57,906 nucleotides of DNA from SFEL01 sp963640685 (lineage in GTDB: Bacteria; Bacillota; Clostridia; Christensenellales; CAG-138), in the NCBI GenBank assembly GCA_963640685.1, contig CAVIAA010000009.1:1-57906 (forward strand). The letters are read 5' to 3'. The notes under the pieces were generated by a model. That model saw only the letters and a program-made list of their open reading frames with translations, made no database searches and was not told where the DNA came from. The translations under genes and the position numbers were made by a program. This document shows, in pieces, positions 52,111-57,906 of this stretch (within the stretch, counting starts at the first letter, position 1; each line of letters opens with the position of its first letter).

Positions 52111-52734
52111 ATGTCAAGGGTTCTTCTTATAAACGGCAGCCCGAACGAGCGCGGCTGCACCTATACCGCGCTTTGCGAGGTCGCCTCGGCGCTTGAGAAA
52201 AACGGCATCGAGAGCGAAATAATTTACCTGGGCAAGGCGCCGGTTCCGGGCTGCATCGCCTGCGGAAGGTGCAGGAGGGACGGGCTGTGCTCCTTTGGCG
52301 GTCAGGTAAACGAGGTATTGAAGCGGCTGGACGAGTTCAGCGGAATAGTCATAGGCTCGCCGGTGCACTACGCGGCGGCATCGGGGCAGATAACCTCTTT
52401 TATGGACAGGCTGTTCTACGCCGGCGGCAAGCGGCTGCGCGGCAAGGTCGGCGCAGCCATCGTATCCTGCCGCAGGGGCGGCGCATCTGCGGCGTTCGAT
52501 CAGCTCAATAAATACTTTTCAATATCCCAGATGCCTATCGCGACCTCGACCTACTGGAACCAGGTTCACGGCAACACGCCGGAGGAGGTGCGTCAGGACG
52601 CCGAGGGTATGCAGACCATGCGCATGCTCGGCGAAAACATCGCATGGCTCATACGCTGCATCGAGGCGGGAAGGGCCGCAGGCGTAAAATCGCCGGAGCA
52701 GGAAAAGCGCATCGCGACCAACTTTATAAGGTAG
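52111..52734 (+). CDS. Flavodoxin-like NAD(P)H-dependent FMN oxidoreductase
   Basis: A 207-residue protein of the iron-sulfur-flavoprotein/NADPH-FMN reductase group. It begins RVLLINGSPNERGCTYTALC (phosphate loop GSPN), has CIACGRCRRDGLC near 51, a region where relatives bind a 4Fe-4S cluster, though only part of the spacing is kept, and IVIGSPVHYAAASGQITSFM near 82. It probably moves electrons with bound FMN; the partner is unknown. AGGAGG precedes the ATG. It starts a four-gene run. Confidence 0.9.
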   Translation: MSRVLLINGSPNERGCTYTALCEVASALEKNGIESEIIYLGKAPVPGCIACGRCRRDGLCSFGGQVNEVLKRLDEFSGIVIGSPVHYAAASGQITSFMDRLFYAGGKRLRGKVGAAIVSCRRGGASAAFDQLNKYFSISQMPIATSTYWNQVHGNTPEEVRQDAEGMQTMRMLGENIAWLIRCIEAGRAAGVKSPEQEKRIATNFIR

Positions 52735-52741
52735 GGCGGCT

Positions 52742-53614
52742 ATGAGAGCAGGTCTGTTTATAGGTCCGCTGGACAACTGGCTGACTAACAACGGCTTTGA
52801 CTGGGCGGTGACGCTCGGCAACATACTATTCGCGTTTCTGCTTGCCGGCATCGCCGCGGGCGCGGTCGGCAGGGCTGCGGGGGCAATCGCAAGCGGCAGG
52901 CTCAAAAAGCTGCACGCCGACCAGCCCAAGACGGCGCAGCGGATAGAGACCGCGGTGTCTGTTTTCGCAAGCATAAGCAAATATGTGTTTTACTTCATAG
53001 CGCTGGCGGTATCCGCGGGCGAGCTCGGCCTTGCAAGCGCAATGAACTCGATGCTTGCGGCAGCGGGAATAGGCACCCTTGCGCTCGGCATCGGCGCGCA
53101 GAGCCTGATAGGCGACATAGTGACCGGCCTCTTCCTGCTGTTTGAGGATCAGCTTGCGGTCGGCGATTACGTACTTGTCGGCGACGTTGAGGGAACCGTT
53201 GAAGAGCTTACGCTGCGCACCGTGACCATATCGGGCTGGAAGGGCGAACGGACGATAATACCCAACGGGCAGGTAAAGAAGGTCGTAAACTATTCGCGGC
53301 ATGATTACCTCGCGGTGGTCGAAATAGACATAGACCGCATGACGGACGCGAACAGGGCGGCGGCGCTGCTGGGCGAGGAGATGCAAAGGGTGCTGGACGG
53401 AATGGGCATTTCTGCGCCGCTCAGGAGCTGGGGGGTCGTAAGGGCCGATAAGGACTCCGTGACCATACGTGCAAGCGTTCCTACAACGGTGGAAAATCAG
53501 TGGCAGATACAGCGCGAAACGCTCAACGGCGTCAGCCGGCGGTTCTCTGAGGAGGGAATACCCCAGCCGATATGCCGCCACATAATAAAGGAGAGCGACA
53601 GCCTTGGTAACTGA
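52742..53614 (+). CDS. Small-conductance mechanosensitive channel (MscS family)
   Basis: A 290-residue membrane protein with three predicted helices (TLGNILFAFLLAGIAAGAVG; YVFYFIALAVSAGELGLA; and the pore helix). The pore region GIGTLALGIGAQSLIGDIVT and the beta domain VGDYVLVGDVEGTVEELTL, then RTVTISGW and RTIIPNGQV, are diagnostic. It releases solutes on osmotic downshock. It starts seven bases after the flavoprotein gene and its end overlaps the DUF951 gene. Confidence 0.94.
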   Translation: MRAGLFIGPLDNWLTNNGFDWAVTLGNILFAFLLAGIAAGAVGRAAGAIASGRLKKLHADQPKTAQRIETAVSVFASISKYVFYFIALAVSAGELGLASAMNSMLAAAGIGTLALGIGAQSLIGDIVTGLFLLFEDQLAVGDYVLVGDVEGTVEELTLRTVTISGWKGERTIIPNGQVKKVVNYSRHDYLAVVEIDIDRMTDANRAAALLGEEMQRVLDGMGISAPLRSWGVVRADKDSVTIRASVPTTVENQWQIQRETLNGVSRRFSEEGIPQPICRHIIKESDSLGN

Positions 53615-53804
53615 GTTTGAGCTTGGCGACAGGATACAGATGAAGAAGCCGCACGCCTGCGGGAGCAACGTTTGGGTAGTTACCCGAACCGGGGCGGATA
53701 TAAAAATTCGCTGCACCGGCTGCGGGCGGGTAGTCATGCTGGACAGGCTGGATTTCATTAAAAAAGCAAAGAAAAACCTTGGGAGAGAAGCGGATGAGAG
53801 CTGA
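53604..53804 (+). CDS. DUF951 protein
   Basis: A 66-residue protein of the DUF951 family: GDRIQMKKPHACGSNVW, then IKIRCTGCGRVVMLDRLDF. The Cys residues suggest a metal site. I use a TTG start at 53604, within the end of the mscS gene (11-base overlap) and about ten bases after AAAGGAG; no ATG fits. DUF951 is commonly encoded beside mscS in Firmicutes, which supports the call. Function unknown. Confidence 0.88.
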   Translation: MVTEFELGDRIQMKKPHACGSNVWVVTRTGADIKIRCTGCGRVVMLDRLDFIKKAKKNLGREADES

Positions 53805-54333
53805 AAGAGCGGGGCTTAACAGGGCGGAGCACAGGGCGTTTTCGCTGTTAAACTGGGTGTGCAGCATAATTGCTGCGGCGGTCATAGTTGCGCTGGTGTT
53901 TACGCTCTGGTTCACAGGAATCAGGATAAGCGACTCCGGAATGAGCCCAACGCTTTACCCGGGCGACGTCGTGCTCTTTGACAGGCTGTCCATGCACATA
54001 TCCATGCCCAAGCGCGGCGAAACGTATGCCTTCAGAACCGAGGGCGGCACCTCGGTCGGCCGAATAATAGGTCTGCCGGGGGACAGGGTTGAAATTCGCG
54101 AGGGAAATGTATATATATCCGGCTGCCTGCTTGATGAAGACGCATACAGGCCGGAGGGAAGCTGGGATATGGACGGGGTAACGCTCGGGCAGGGCGAGTT
54201 TTTCATAATGCCGGACGACCGGCAGAGCGGCGCCTGCGACCCGGCGGCGATGCGGGTAACGCAGGACAGGCTGATAGGCCGCGCCGCACTTCGCGTTTCG
54301 CCGTTCCTTACCGCCTGCTTCTTCAGGGCGTAG
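53794..54333 (+). CDS. Signal peptidase I homologue lacking the catalytic Ser and Lys
   Basis: A 179-residue protein: N-terminal cytosolic tail, one membrane helix (VCSIIAAAVIVALVFTLWF), then an S26-type domain. The box normally reading SMxPTL is SDSGMSPTLYPGD, so the residue before Met is Gly, not Ser. The box normally reading KRVIGLPGD is GRIIGLPGD, so the general-base Lys is Gly. Other S26 blocks (GDVVLFDRLS, DRVEIREGNVYISG) are kept. DNA reads gga and ggc at those codons. It is therefore probably not a working Ser/Lys peptidase, but may bind preproteins or cell-surface partners. Start at 53794 has GGGAG upstream; it overlaps the DUF951 end by 11 bases. Confidence 0.85.
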   Translation: MRAERAGLNRAEHRAFSLLNWVCSIIAAAVIVALVFTLWFTGIRISDSGMSPTLYPGDVVLFDRLSMHISMPKRGETYAFRTEGGTSVGRIIGLPGDRVEIREGNVYISGCLLDEDAYRPEGSWDMDGVTLGQGEFFIMPDDRQSGACDPAAMRVTQDRLIGRAALRVSPFLTACFFRA

Positions 54334-54677
54334 AAAACAGCGGAAAAAATATGGATCATCTCGGCAACGATACGATTGATCTCCTTCGGGTCATCGTGGC
54401 GGTGCTGTATCGCCACATAGGAGGCACCGCCCAGCATAAAGGAAATTTTGGCGGATACCTCAAGCGATGCAGAGCTATCGTTGTGGTATTCGATAAGCTT
54501 ATAGTTCAGCCGCTCCAGCAGCGACCAGAGTGACTCGGCCGGGAACAGGATCATGATTTCCTGCTCTTTCTCGCGGACAGCACACCGTATCGCTTCCAGA
54601 AACTCGTCCGGCGCTGAGAAAAGCGTATCCCTGCGGGTCACGCTTTGAAAAATATCGTCCGCCAGCTCGGCGCGCAT
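54334..54677 (-). CDS. Possible small or truncated helical protein, unassigned
   Basis: An open frame begins at ATG 54677 (ELADDIFQSVTRRDTLFSAP, then EFLEAIRCAVREKEQEIMIL, SYVAIQHRHDDPKEINRIVA, HIFSAVFYAL). Composition is protein-like and helical, and loosely recalls the C-terminal half of TetR-type regulators, but no DNA-binding part precedes it. In-frame TAG lies just upstream and there is no clear ribosome site. The frame runs on to 53955 antisense to the signal-peptidase homologue; I report only the part before that. It may be a remnant. With the next gene it fills the stretch 54334-54799. Confidence 0.35.
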
Positions 54678-54732
54678 GGTCTATATCAACTGCGGGATAT
54701 CCTCATATGCAACCCATGGCGCATTTCGATGC

Positions 54733-54761
54733 TTGAAGTTATGTAACCTTGGTTGTATATT
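54733..54761 (+). promoter_or_regulatory. Promoter of the 102-residue membrane protein, with palindrome in the spacer
   Basis: TTGAAG, a 17-base spacer, TATATT. The spacer contains an imperfect inverted repeat ATGTAACC-TT-GGTTGTAT (54741-54758), a likely operator for a repressor or MerR-like regulator. Confidence 0.5.
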
Positions 54762-54799
54762 CTACCACGAAAACCCGAAAAGGGAAAGGAGCTTCAAAA

Positions 54800-55108
54800 A
54801 TGGTATTCGGCCATCCGCTGATTGACGGCGGCGAAACCTGCCTGGGTGAGCTCAGCAAGCTGGTGCTTGCCTGTGTGTTTGCCATCGCGCTGATGATCAT
54901 CTACCGCAAGCGGATGAAGCCGATTGATGTGGAAAAGGACAGGATCGTCTTTATCATCCCGGCCATGCTGCAAACATACAACATCATCGTCGGCTTTGGC
55001 ATGGGCATCAAGCTGAGCTATATTCCGGTGACGATCTGCACTATAATTATGGCACTGTATCTGGGCTTCCTTTGGCACAAAGGCAAAAAGAGCCTTGCCC
55101 CGGCATAA
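54800..55108 (+). CDS. Small membrane protein of unknown function
   Basis: A 102-residue protein with about three hydrophobic segments: LSKLVLACVFAIALMIIYR near residue 15, DRIVFIIPAMLQTYNIIVGF near 43, and YIPVTICTIIMALYLGFLWH near 72. I do not recognise the family. AAAGGAG sits eight bases before the ATG at 54800; the open frame reaches 54749 but that part lacks a ribosome site. The DNA around it looks less GC-rich than the neighbours, hinting at acquisition. Confidence 0.65.
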   Translation: MVFGHPLIDGGETCLGELSKLVLACVFAIALMIIYRKRMKPIDVEKDRIVFIIPAMLQTYNIIVGFGMGIKLSYIPVTICTIIMALYLGFLWHKGKKSLAPA

Positions 55109-55141
55109 CAGATATTCGGTTGCTTAACGATTACAACATAG

Positions 55142-55180
55142 AAAAAGCCCACCGCAATTCTATCAAAATTACGGTGGGCA
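55142..55180 (-). terminator. Terminator of the tRNA-Ala gene
   Basis: Minus-strand hairpin GCCCACCGTAATT/AATTGCGGTGGGC followed by TTTTTC, three bases past the tRNA 3' end. Confidence 0.88.
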
Positions 55181-55182
55181 TG

Positions 55183-55258
55183 TGGTGGAGCATAGGGGAT
55201 TCGAACCCCTGACCTCAACATTGCGAACGTTGCGCGCTACCAACTGTGCTAATGCCCC
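55183..55258 (-). tRNA. tRNA-Ala (anticodon CGC)
   Basis: A 76-base cloverleaf with CCA encoded. Acceptor GGGGCAT/ATGCTCC, D arm around AGCACAGTTGGTAGCGC, anticodon arm CAACG-TTCGCAA-TGTTG (anticodon CGC, codon GCG), T arm GGGG-TTCGAAT-CCCC. Many bacteria read GCG with the UGC tRNA alone, so a dedicated CGC species fits the heavy GCG use here. Confidence 0.93.
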
Positions 55259-55326
55259 ATAGCATGTGTATTGTACAACATATGCGCACAAAAATCAACC
55301 CGTTTTTAAAAAAGTTCTTTCCGCCG

Positions 55327-55355
55327 TTGACAAAGCGCCGCTTTAGCGATATAAT
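55327..55355 (+). promoter_or_regulatory. tRNA-Arg promoter
   Basis: TTGACA, a 17-base spacer, TATAAT: perfect consensus. Expected transcript start near 55362, about 15 bases before the tRNA. Confidence 0.88.
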
Positions 55356-55376
55356 AATCAAGCACGCTAAGTGTGT

Positions 55377-55453
55377 GCGCCCTTAGCCCAGCTGGATAGA
55401 GCGTCTGGCTACGGACCAGAAGGTCGCGGGTTCGAATCCCTCAGGGCGCGCCA
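55377..55453 (+). tRNA. tRNA-Arg (anticodon ACG)
   Basis: A 77-base cloverleaf with CCA encoded. Acceptor GCGCCCT/AGGGCGC, anticodon loop CTACGGA (anticodon ACG, reads CGN after deamination to I34), T arm GCGGG-TTCGAATC. It is divergent from the tRNA-Ala gene. Confidence 0.94.
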
Positions 55454-55460
55454 AAGGAAA

Positions 55461-55488
55461 AGAATACCCCATGCGGGTGTTCTTTTTT
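55461..55488 (+). terminator. Terminator of the tRNA-Arg gene
   Basis: AGAATACCC/GGGTGTTCT stem, five-base loop, then TTTTTTT. Confidence 0.85.
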
Positions 55489-55512
55489 TGCTTTTACCCC
55501 GCCTTCCTCCCC

Positions 55513-55541
55513 TTGCACCCCTCCCGGTGATAGGATATAAT
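55513..55541 (+). promoter_or_regulatory. Promoter of the MFS transporter gene
   Basis: TTGCAC, a 17-base spacer, TATAAT, about 62 bases before the ATG at 55603. Confidence 0.7.
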
Positions 55542-55602
55542 ATTTACTGAAATAATAAGTTTTGGGGCGGAACACCCCATTGACACAGGAGCGATTTATA
55601 TT

Positions 55603-56808
55603 ATGCACCAGCTTAACAAGAGGAGCGCAAACGCGCTGTATGCTGTGATTCAGGGGCTGTACTTTTGCAGCTTTGCGCTGATAAGCGGCTATGCCTCCGC
55701 ATATCTGCTCAACCGCGGGTATACCAACGGGCAGATAGGCCTTATGCTCGGCATCGGCAACATCGGCGCGGTCAGCCTTCAGCTTTTGACCGCCTCCGTC
55801 GTTTCAAAAACCGGGGTAAGGCTCGGCAGGGTAATTGCCGGCGTAAACGCCGCAATGGTGCTGGTTTCGCTTGCGCTGCTGCTGCTGCCGCTGAGCGGTT
55901 TGGCGTTCTGCATTGCGTATGTGCTGGTGTATACGCTGCTCTCGTCAATGCAGCCCTCCGTAAACTCGCTCTTTCGCGGGTATAACGAGGCCGGCATAAA
56001 GGTGGATTTCGGCGCGGCGCGCGGCGTTGGCTCCGCTGCGTATTCGACCACCAGCCTCTTGACCGGCCTGCTGATTCAGCGGCTTTCGCCGAACATTCTG
56101 CCCGGACTGTATATGATACCCTGCATACTGCTCTGCGTTGCGGTTACTGTGTTTAACGCGCCAAACGTTGCGGACAGGCCGACCGGCTCCGCAGCCCCCG
56201 CCGAAAAGCGCATACTCATGCGGGAATATCCGCAGTTTTATATGTTCTTTGCAGGGGTAATGTGCCTTGCAACGTCATATGGCTTTACCGAGACCTTCCT
56301 GCTTCAGATAATGCAGCGCATCGGCGGCAACAGCGCAAGCCTCGGCATTGCAGCGTTTATTTCCGCAATGACGGAGCTGCCCGCAATGATGCTGTACCGC
56401 CGCTTTGCGGATAAGATGGGCAACAGAAAGCTGCTCATATTCGCCGGGTGGATGTGGGCGGCAAAGAGCTTCATTATCATGCTTGCGCCAAACGTTACCG
56501 TTATATACCTTGCGGAGCTTCTTCAGTTCGTCGGCTTTGCAATTTACGTTCCGGCGGGCGTTCGCTTTATCGCCCATACCCTGCCCGAGGGCGAGTTTTT
56601 GAAGGGTCAGGCGCTTGTCGGCAGCGCATTCACCGCAGGGTACCTCATCTGCTCCTTTGTCGGCGGGCCTATGATAGACCTTATCGGCCTCAACGCGACC
56701 CTTTGGGGGGTTCAGCTGTTCTCGGTGGGCGGGGTGGTGCTCTTCACCCTCTCCATGCACAACAGCCTCAGGCGCTTCCCGTCTCAGCTTGCCCCGAAAG
56801 GGCGGTAG
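55603..56808 (+). CDS. MFS transporter
   Basis: A 401-residue protein with about 12 transmembrane helices, of the MFS_1-like (nucleoside/sugar-proton symporter-like) group: AVIQGLYFCSFALISGYASA near 13, QIGLMLGIGNIGAVSLQLLT near 44, the loop RFADKMGNRKLLIFAGW near 265, FVGFAIYVPAGVRFIAHTLP near 306, and GSAFTAGYLICSFVGGPMID near 340. Substrate unknown. GCGATTT precedes the ATG, without a strong ribosome site but with AGGAGCG about ten bases upstream. Confidence 0.9.
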   Translation: MHQLNKRSANALYAVIQGLYFCSFALISGYASAYLLNRGYTNGQIGLMLGIGNIGAVSLQLLTASVVSKTGVRLGRVIAGVNAAMVLVSLALLLLPLSGLAFCIAYVLVYTLLSSMQPSVNSLFRGYNEAGIKVDFGAARGVGSAAYSTTSLLTGLLIQRLSPNILPGLYMIPCILLCVAVTVFNAPNVADRPTGSAAPAEKRILMREYPQFYMFFAGVMCLATSYGFTETFLLQIMQRIGGNSASLGIAAFISAMTELPAMMLYRRFADKMGNRKLLIFAGWMWAAKSFIIMLAPNVTVIYLAELLQFVGFAIYVPAGVRFIAHTLPEGEFLKGQALVGSAFTAGYLICSFVGGPMIDLIGLNATLWGVQLFSVGGVVLFTLSMHNSLRRFPSQLAPKGR

Positions 56809-56843
56809 CTGATAAATAAAATTTTGATATGAACGGAGGAAAC

Positions 56844-57906
56844 ATGACGATGAAAAAATTTACACCGCTGCTCCTCGCACTTTTAATCGTGTTGCTTCTC
56901 TTCCCCGCGGCGTCGCTTGCGGAAGAAACTCACGCAGACCACTGCGTCTGCGGCACGACTTCAACGGTCAATGGCCATACGCACAGTGAAACTTTTCCGA
57001 CATGGGAGGGTATTACCAGCTTTGAAAATCTTTCCGGGGGGGGGGTACTACTACCTTAAACAAGATATAGAACTGAGCAGAGCATGGGCTGTCAGAAATG
57101 ATATAACCCTCTGCCTGAACGGGCATAGCCTCACCGGCGCAGAAGATCAGCCTACCATAGACGTAGAAAGTGGCGGCAAGCTGATACTTACCGACTGCAA
57201 GGATGACGGAAAGGTGACCCACAAGGACGGAGCAAACATCTATGGGGTGGGGGTTGCTGCAGGCGGAACCTTCACGATGTACGGCGGAAGCATTGCCAAA
57301 AACCAGCACTTATCTAGTGGCGGCGGCGTTTATAGCAACGGCACCTTCAACATGTACGGCGGCAGAATTGCCAACAACGAAGCAGCGCAAGGCGGCGGCG
57401 TTCATAACAACGGTACCTTCAACATGTACGGCGGCAGTATTACCGATAACGAAGCAAAATACGGCGGCGGCGTTCTTAGTGGTGGCGCTTTCACGATGTA
57501 CGGCGGAAGCATTACCGACAACAAAGCAGCAGACGTGGGCGGCGGCGGGGTGTATTTGTGGGACGGAACGTTTACCGTTTCCGGCGCGCCGAAGATAACG
57601 GACAACACCTTCAATAGCAATAAGAGCAACGTTTATCTGCCGAACGGAAAGATGATAACGGTTGGAACAGGCGGCCTCAATCAAGACGCGGCGACAATCG
57701 GCGTGACCACAAAGACGAAGCCCGAAGTCAACGCGCCGGTGCAGATCACTACGGGCAACGCAACGAGCACAACATTTTTCCGGAGCGAAGAGGGCTACGA
57801 GGTGGCAAACGACAGTAATAACAATGTCGTGCTGCGGGTAAAGCCCAGCCCAACAGCAAGCCCAACGATAGCCCCGACGATAGCCCCGACCGCAACGCCA
57901 TACCAC
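56844..57906 (+). CDS. Beta-helix surface protein, paralogue of 21401-23905; out of frame at a G10 tract; runs off the window
   Basis: Starts at ATG 56844 (GGAGG five bases upstream; the ATG at 56829 lacks one). A signal peptide of about 25 residues (FTPLLLALLIVLLLFPAASLA) is followed by the Cys/His module HCVCGTTSTVNGHTHSE. At 57036-57045 there are ten G residues; the frame then reads VLLP and stops at 57060. In the frame that a G9 tract would give, the protein continues YYYLKQDIELSRAW, then LCLNGHSLTG, several beta-helix repeats with FNMYGG and FTMYGG, and a Pro/Thr-rich tail TIAPTIAPTATPYH like that of the other paralogue. So the gene is either switched off by slippage or damaged, or the tract length is a sequencing error. 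Confidence 0.85.
57036..57045 (+). repeat. Poly-G tract (10 G)
   Basis: A homopolymer of ten G inside a coding region, just after the signal peptide and Cys/His module of a surface protein. A tract of nine G would restore one continuous frame through all the beta-helix repeats. Confidence 0.9.

Noticed and set aside
53955..54333. Continuation of the minus-strand frame from 54677
   Set aside because: Antisense to the signal-peptidase homologue, whose S26 blocks are clear; likely accidental openness.

Overview
The window looks like chromosomal DNA of an uncultured, gut-type member of the class Clostridia (Bacillota). It is GC-rich for the group (my estimate is 55-60 percent). The lineage call rests on family content: a DnaD/DnaC-like replication pair, PyrR-controlled pyr attenuation, mnmG-rsmG-noc, D-proline-reductase-type proteins PrdD/PrdE, an LPxTG surface protein, and DUF951, TSCPD, DUF5711 and DIP1984 proteins. 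Clean TTGACA/TATAAT promoters and AGGAGG ribosome sites fit the same picture. Isoleucine is read mostly by ATA codons in nearly every gene I read, which is odd at this GC content.

Layout. 1-402: two intergenic repeats (R1, R2). 403-2495: two CobW/COG0523-type P-loop proteins, one His-rich, the other fused to a YcgQ-like C-terminal domain. 2672-4941: threonine catabolism (tdh-kbl). 5222-6571: SPFH protein with zinc ribbons. 6684-8776: DnaD and DnaC-like replication proteins. 8799-11123: secreted phosphoesterase and M23/G5 cell-wall protein. 11245-15728: murA, argS, serS, with a second R1 between argS and serS. 15776-20651: mnmE divergent from mnmG-rsmG-noc. 20715-21332: hicAB toxin-antitoxin. 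21401-23905: LPKTG beta-helix surface protein. 24036-25049: gapA. 25233-26496: prdD-prdE without the rest of proline reductase, divergent from a LysR regulator. 27485-29319: an AT-richer Eco47II-like restriction-modification pair. 29430-34343: two minus-strand operons (methyltransferase plus tandem RluA fusion; lipid kinase, DUF5711, CvpA). 34481-38826: dapF, a TSCPD protein, glnS and gltX. 38937-39154: second R2. 39178-44046: FMN-binding protein, then a tightly overlapping aroB-aroA-aroC-aroK-bioY operon. 44180-49109: aminopeptidase P, YczE-like membrane protein, clostripain-type protease. 49144-51276: pyr attenuator, pyrR, uracil permease. 51412-54333: DIP1984 protein, flavoprotein, MscS channel, DUF951 and a signal-peptidase homologue lacking both catalytic residues. 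54334-55108: a poorly understood divergent pair. 55183-55453: two divergent tRNA genes. 55603-56808: MFS transporter. 56844-end: a second surface protein, interrupted by a G10 tract.

The window is mostly housekeeping, with accessory islands. The most notable observations are: the poly-G tract that puts a paralogous surface protein out of frame (candidate phase variation); the apparently dead signal peptidase; the GTPase-YcgQ fusion beside a His-rich CobW protein; a Noc homologue carrying all four Noc-type specificity residues plus a partial Noc site upstream of mnmG; the tandem RluA fusion; the orphan prdDE pair; and two structured intergenic repeat families (R2 copies are exactly equal in length and sit just 3' of convergent genes). 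No CRISPR array, insertion sequence or prophage was seen.
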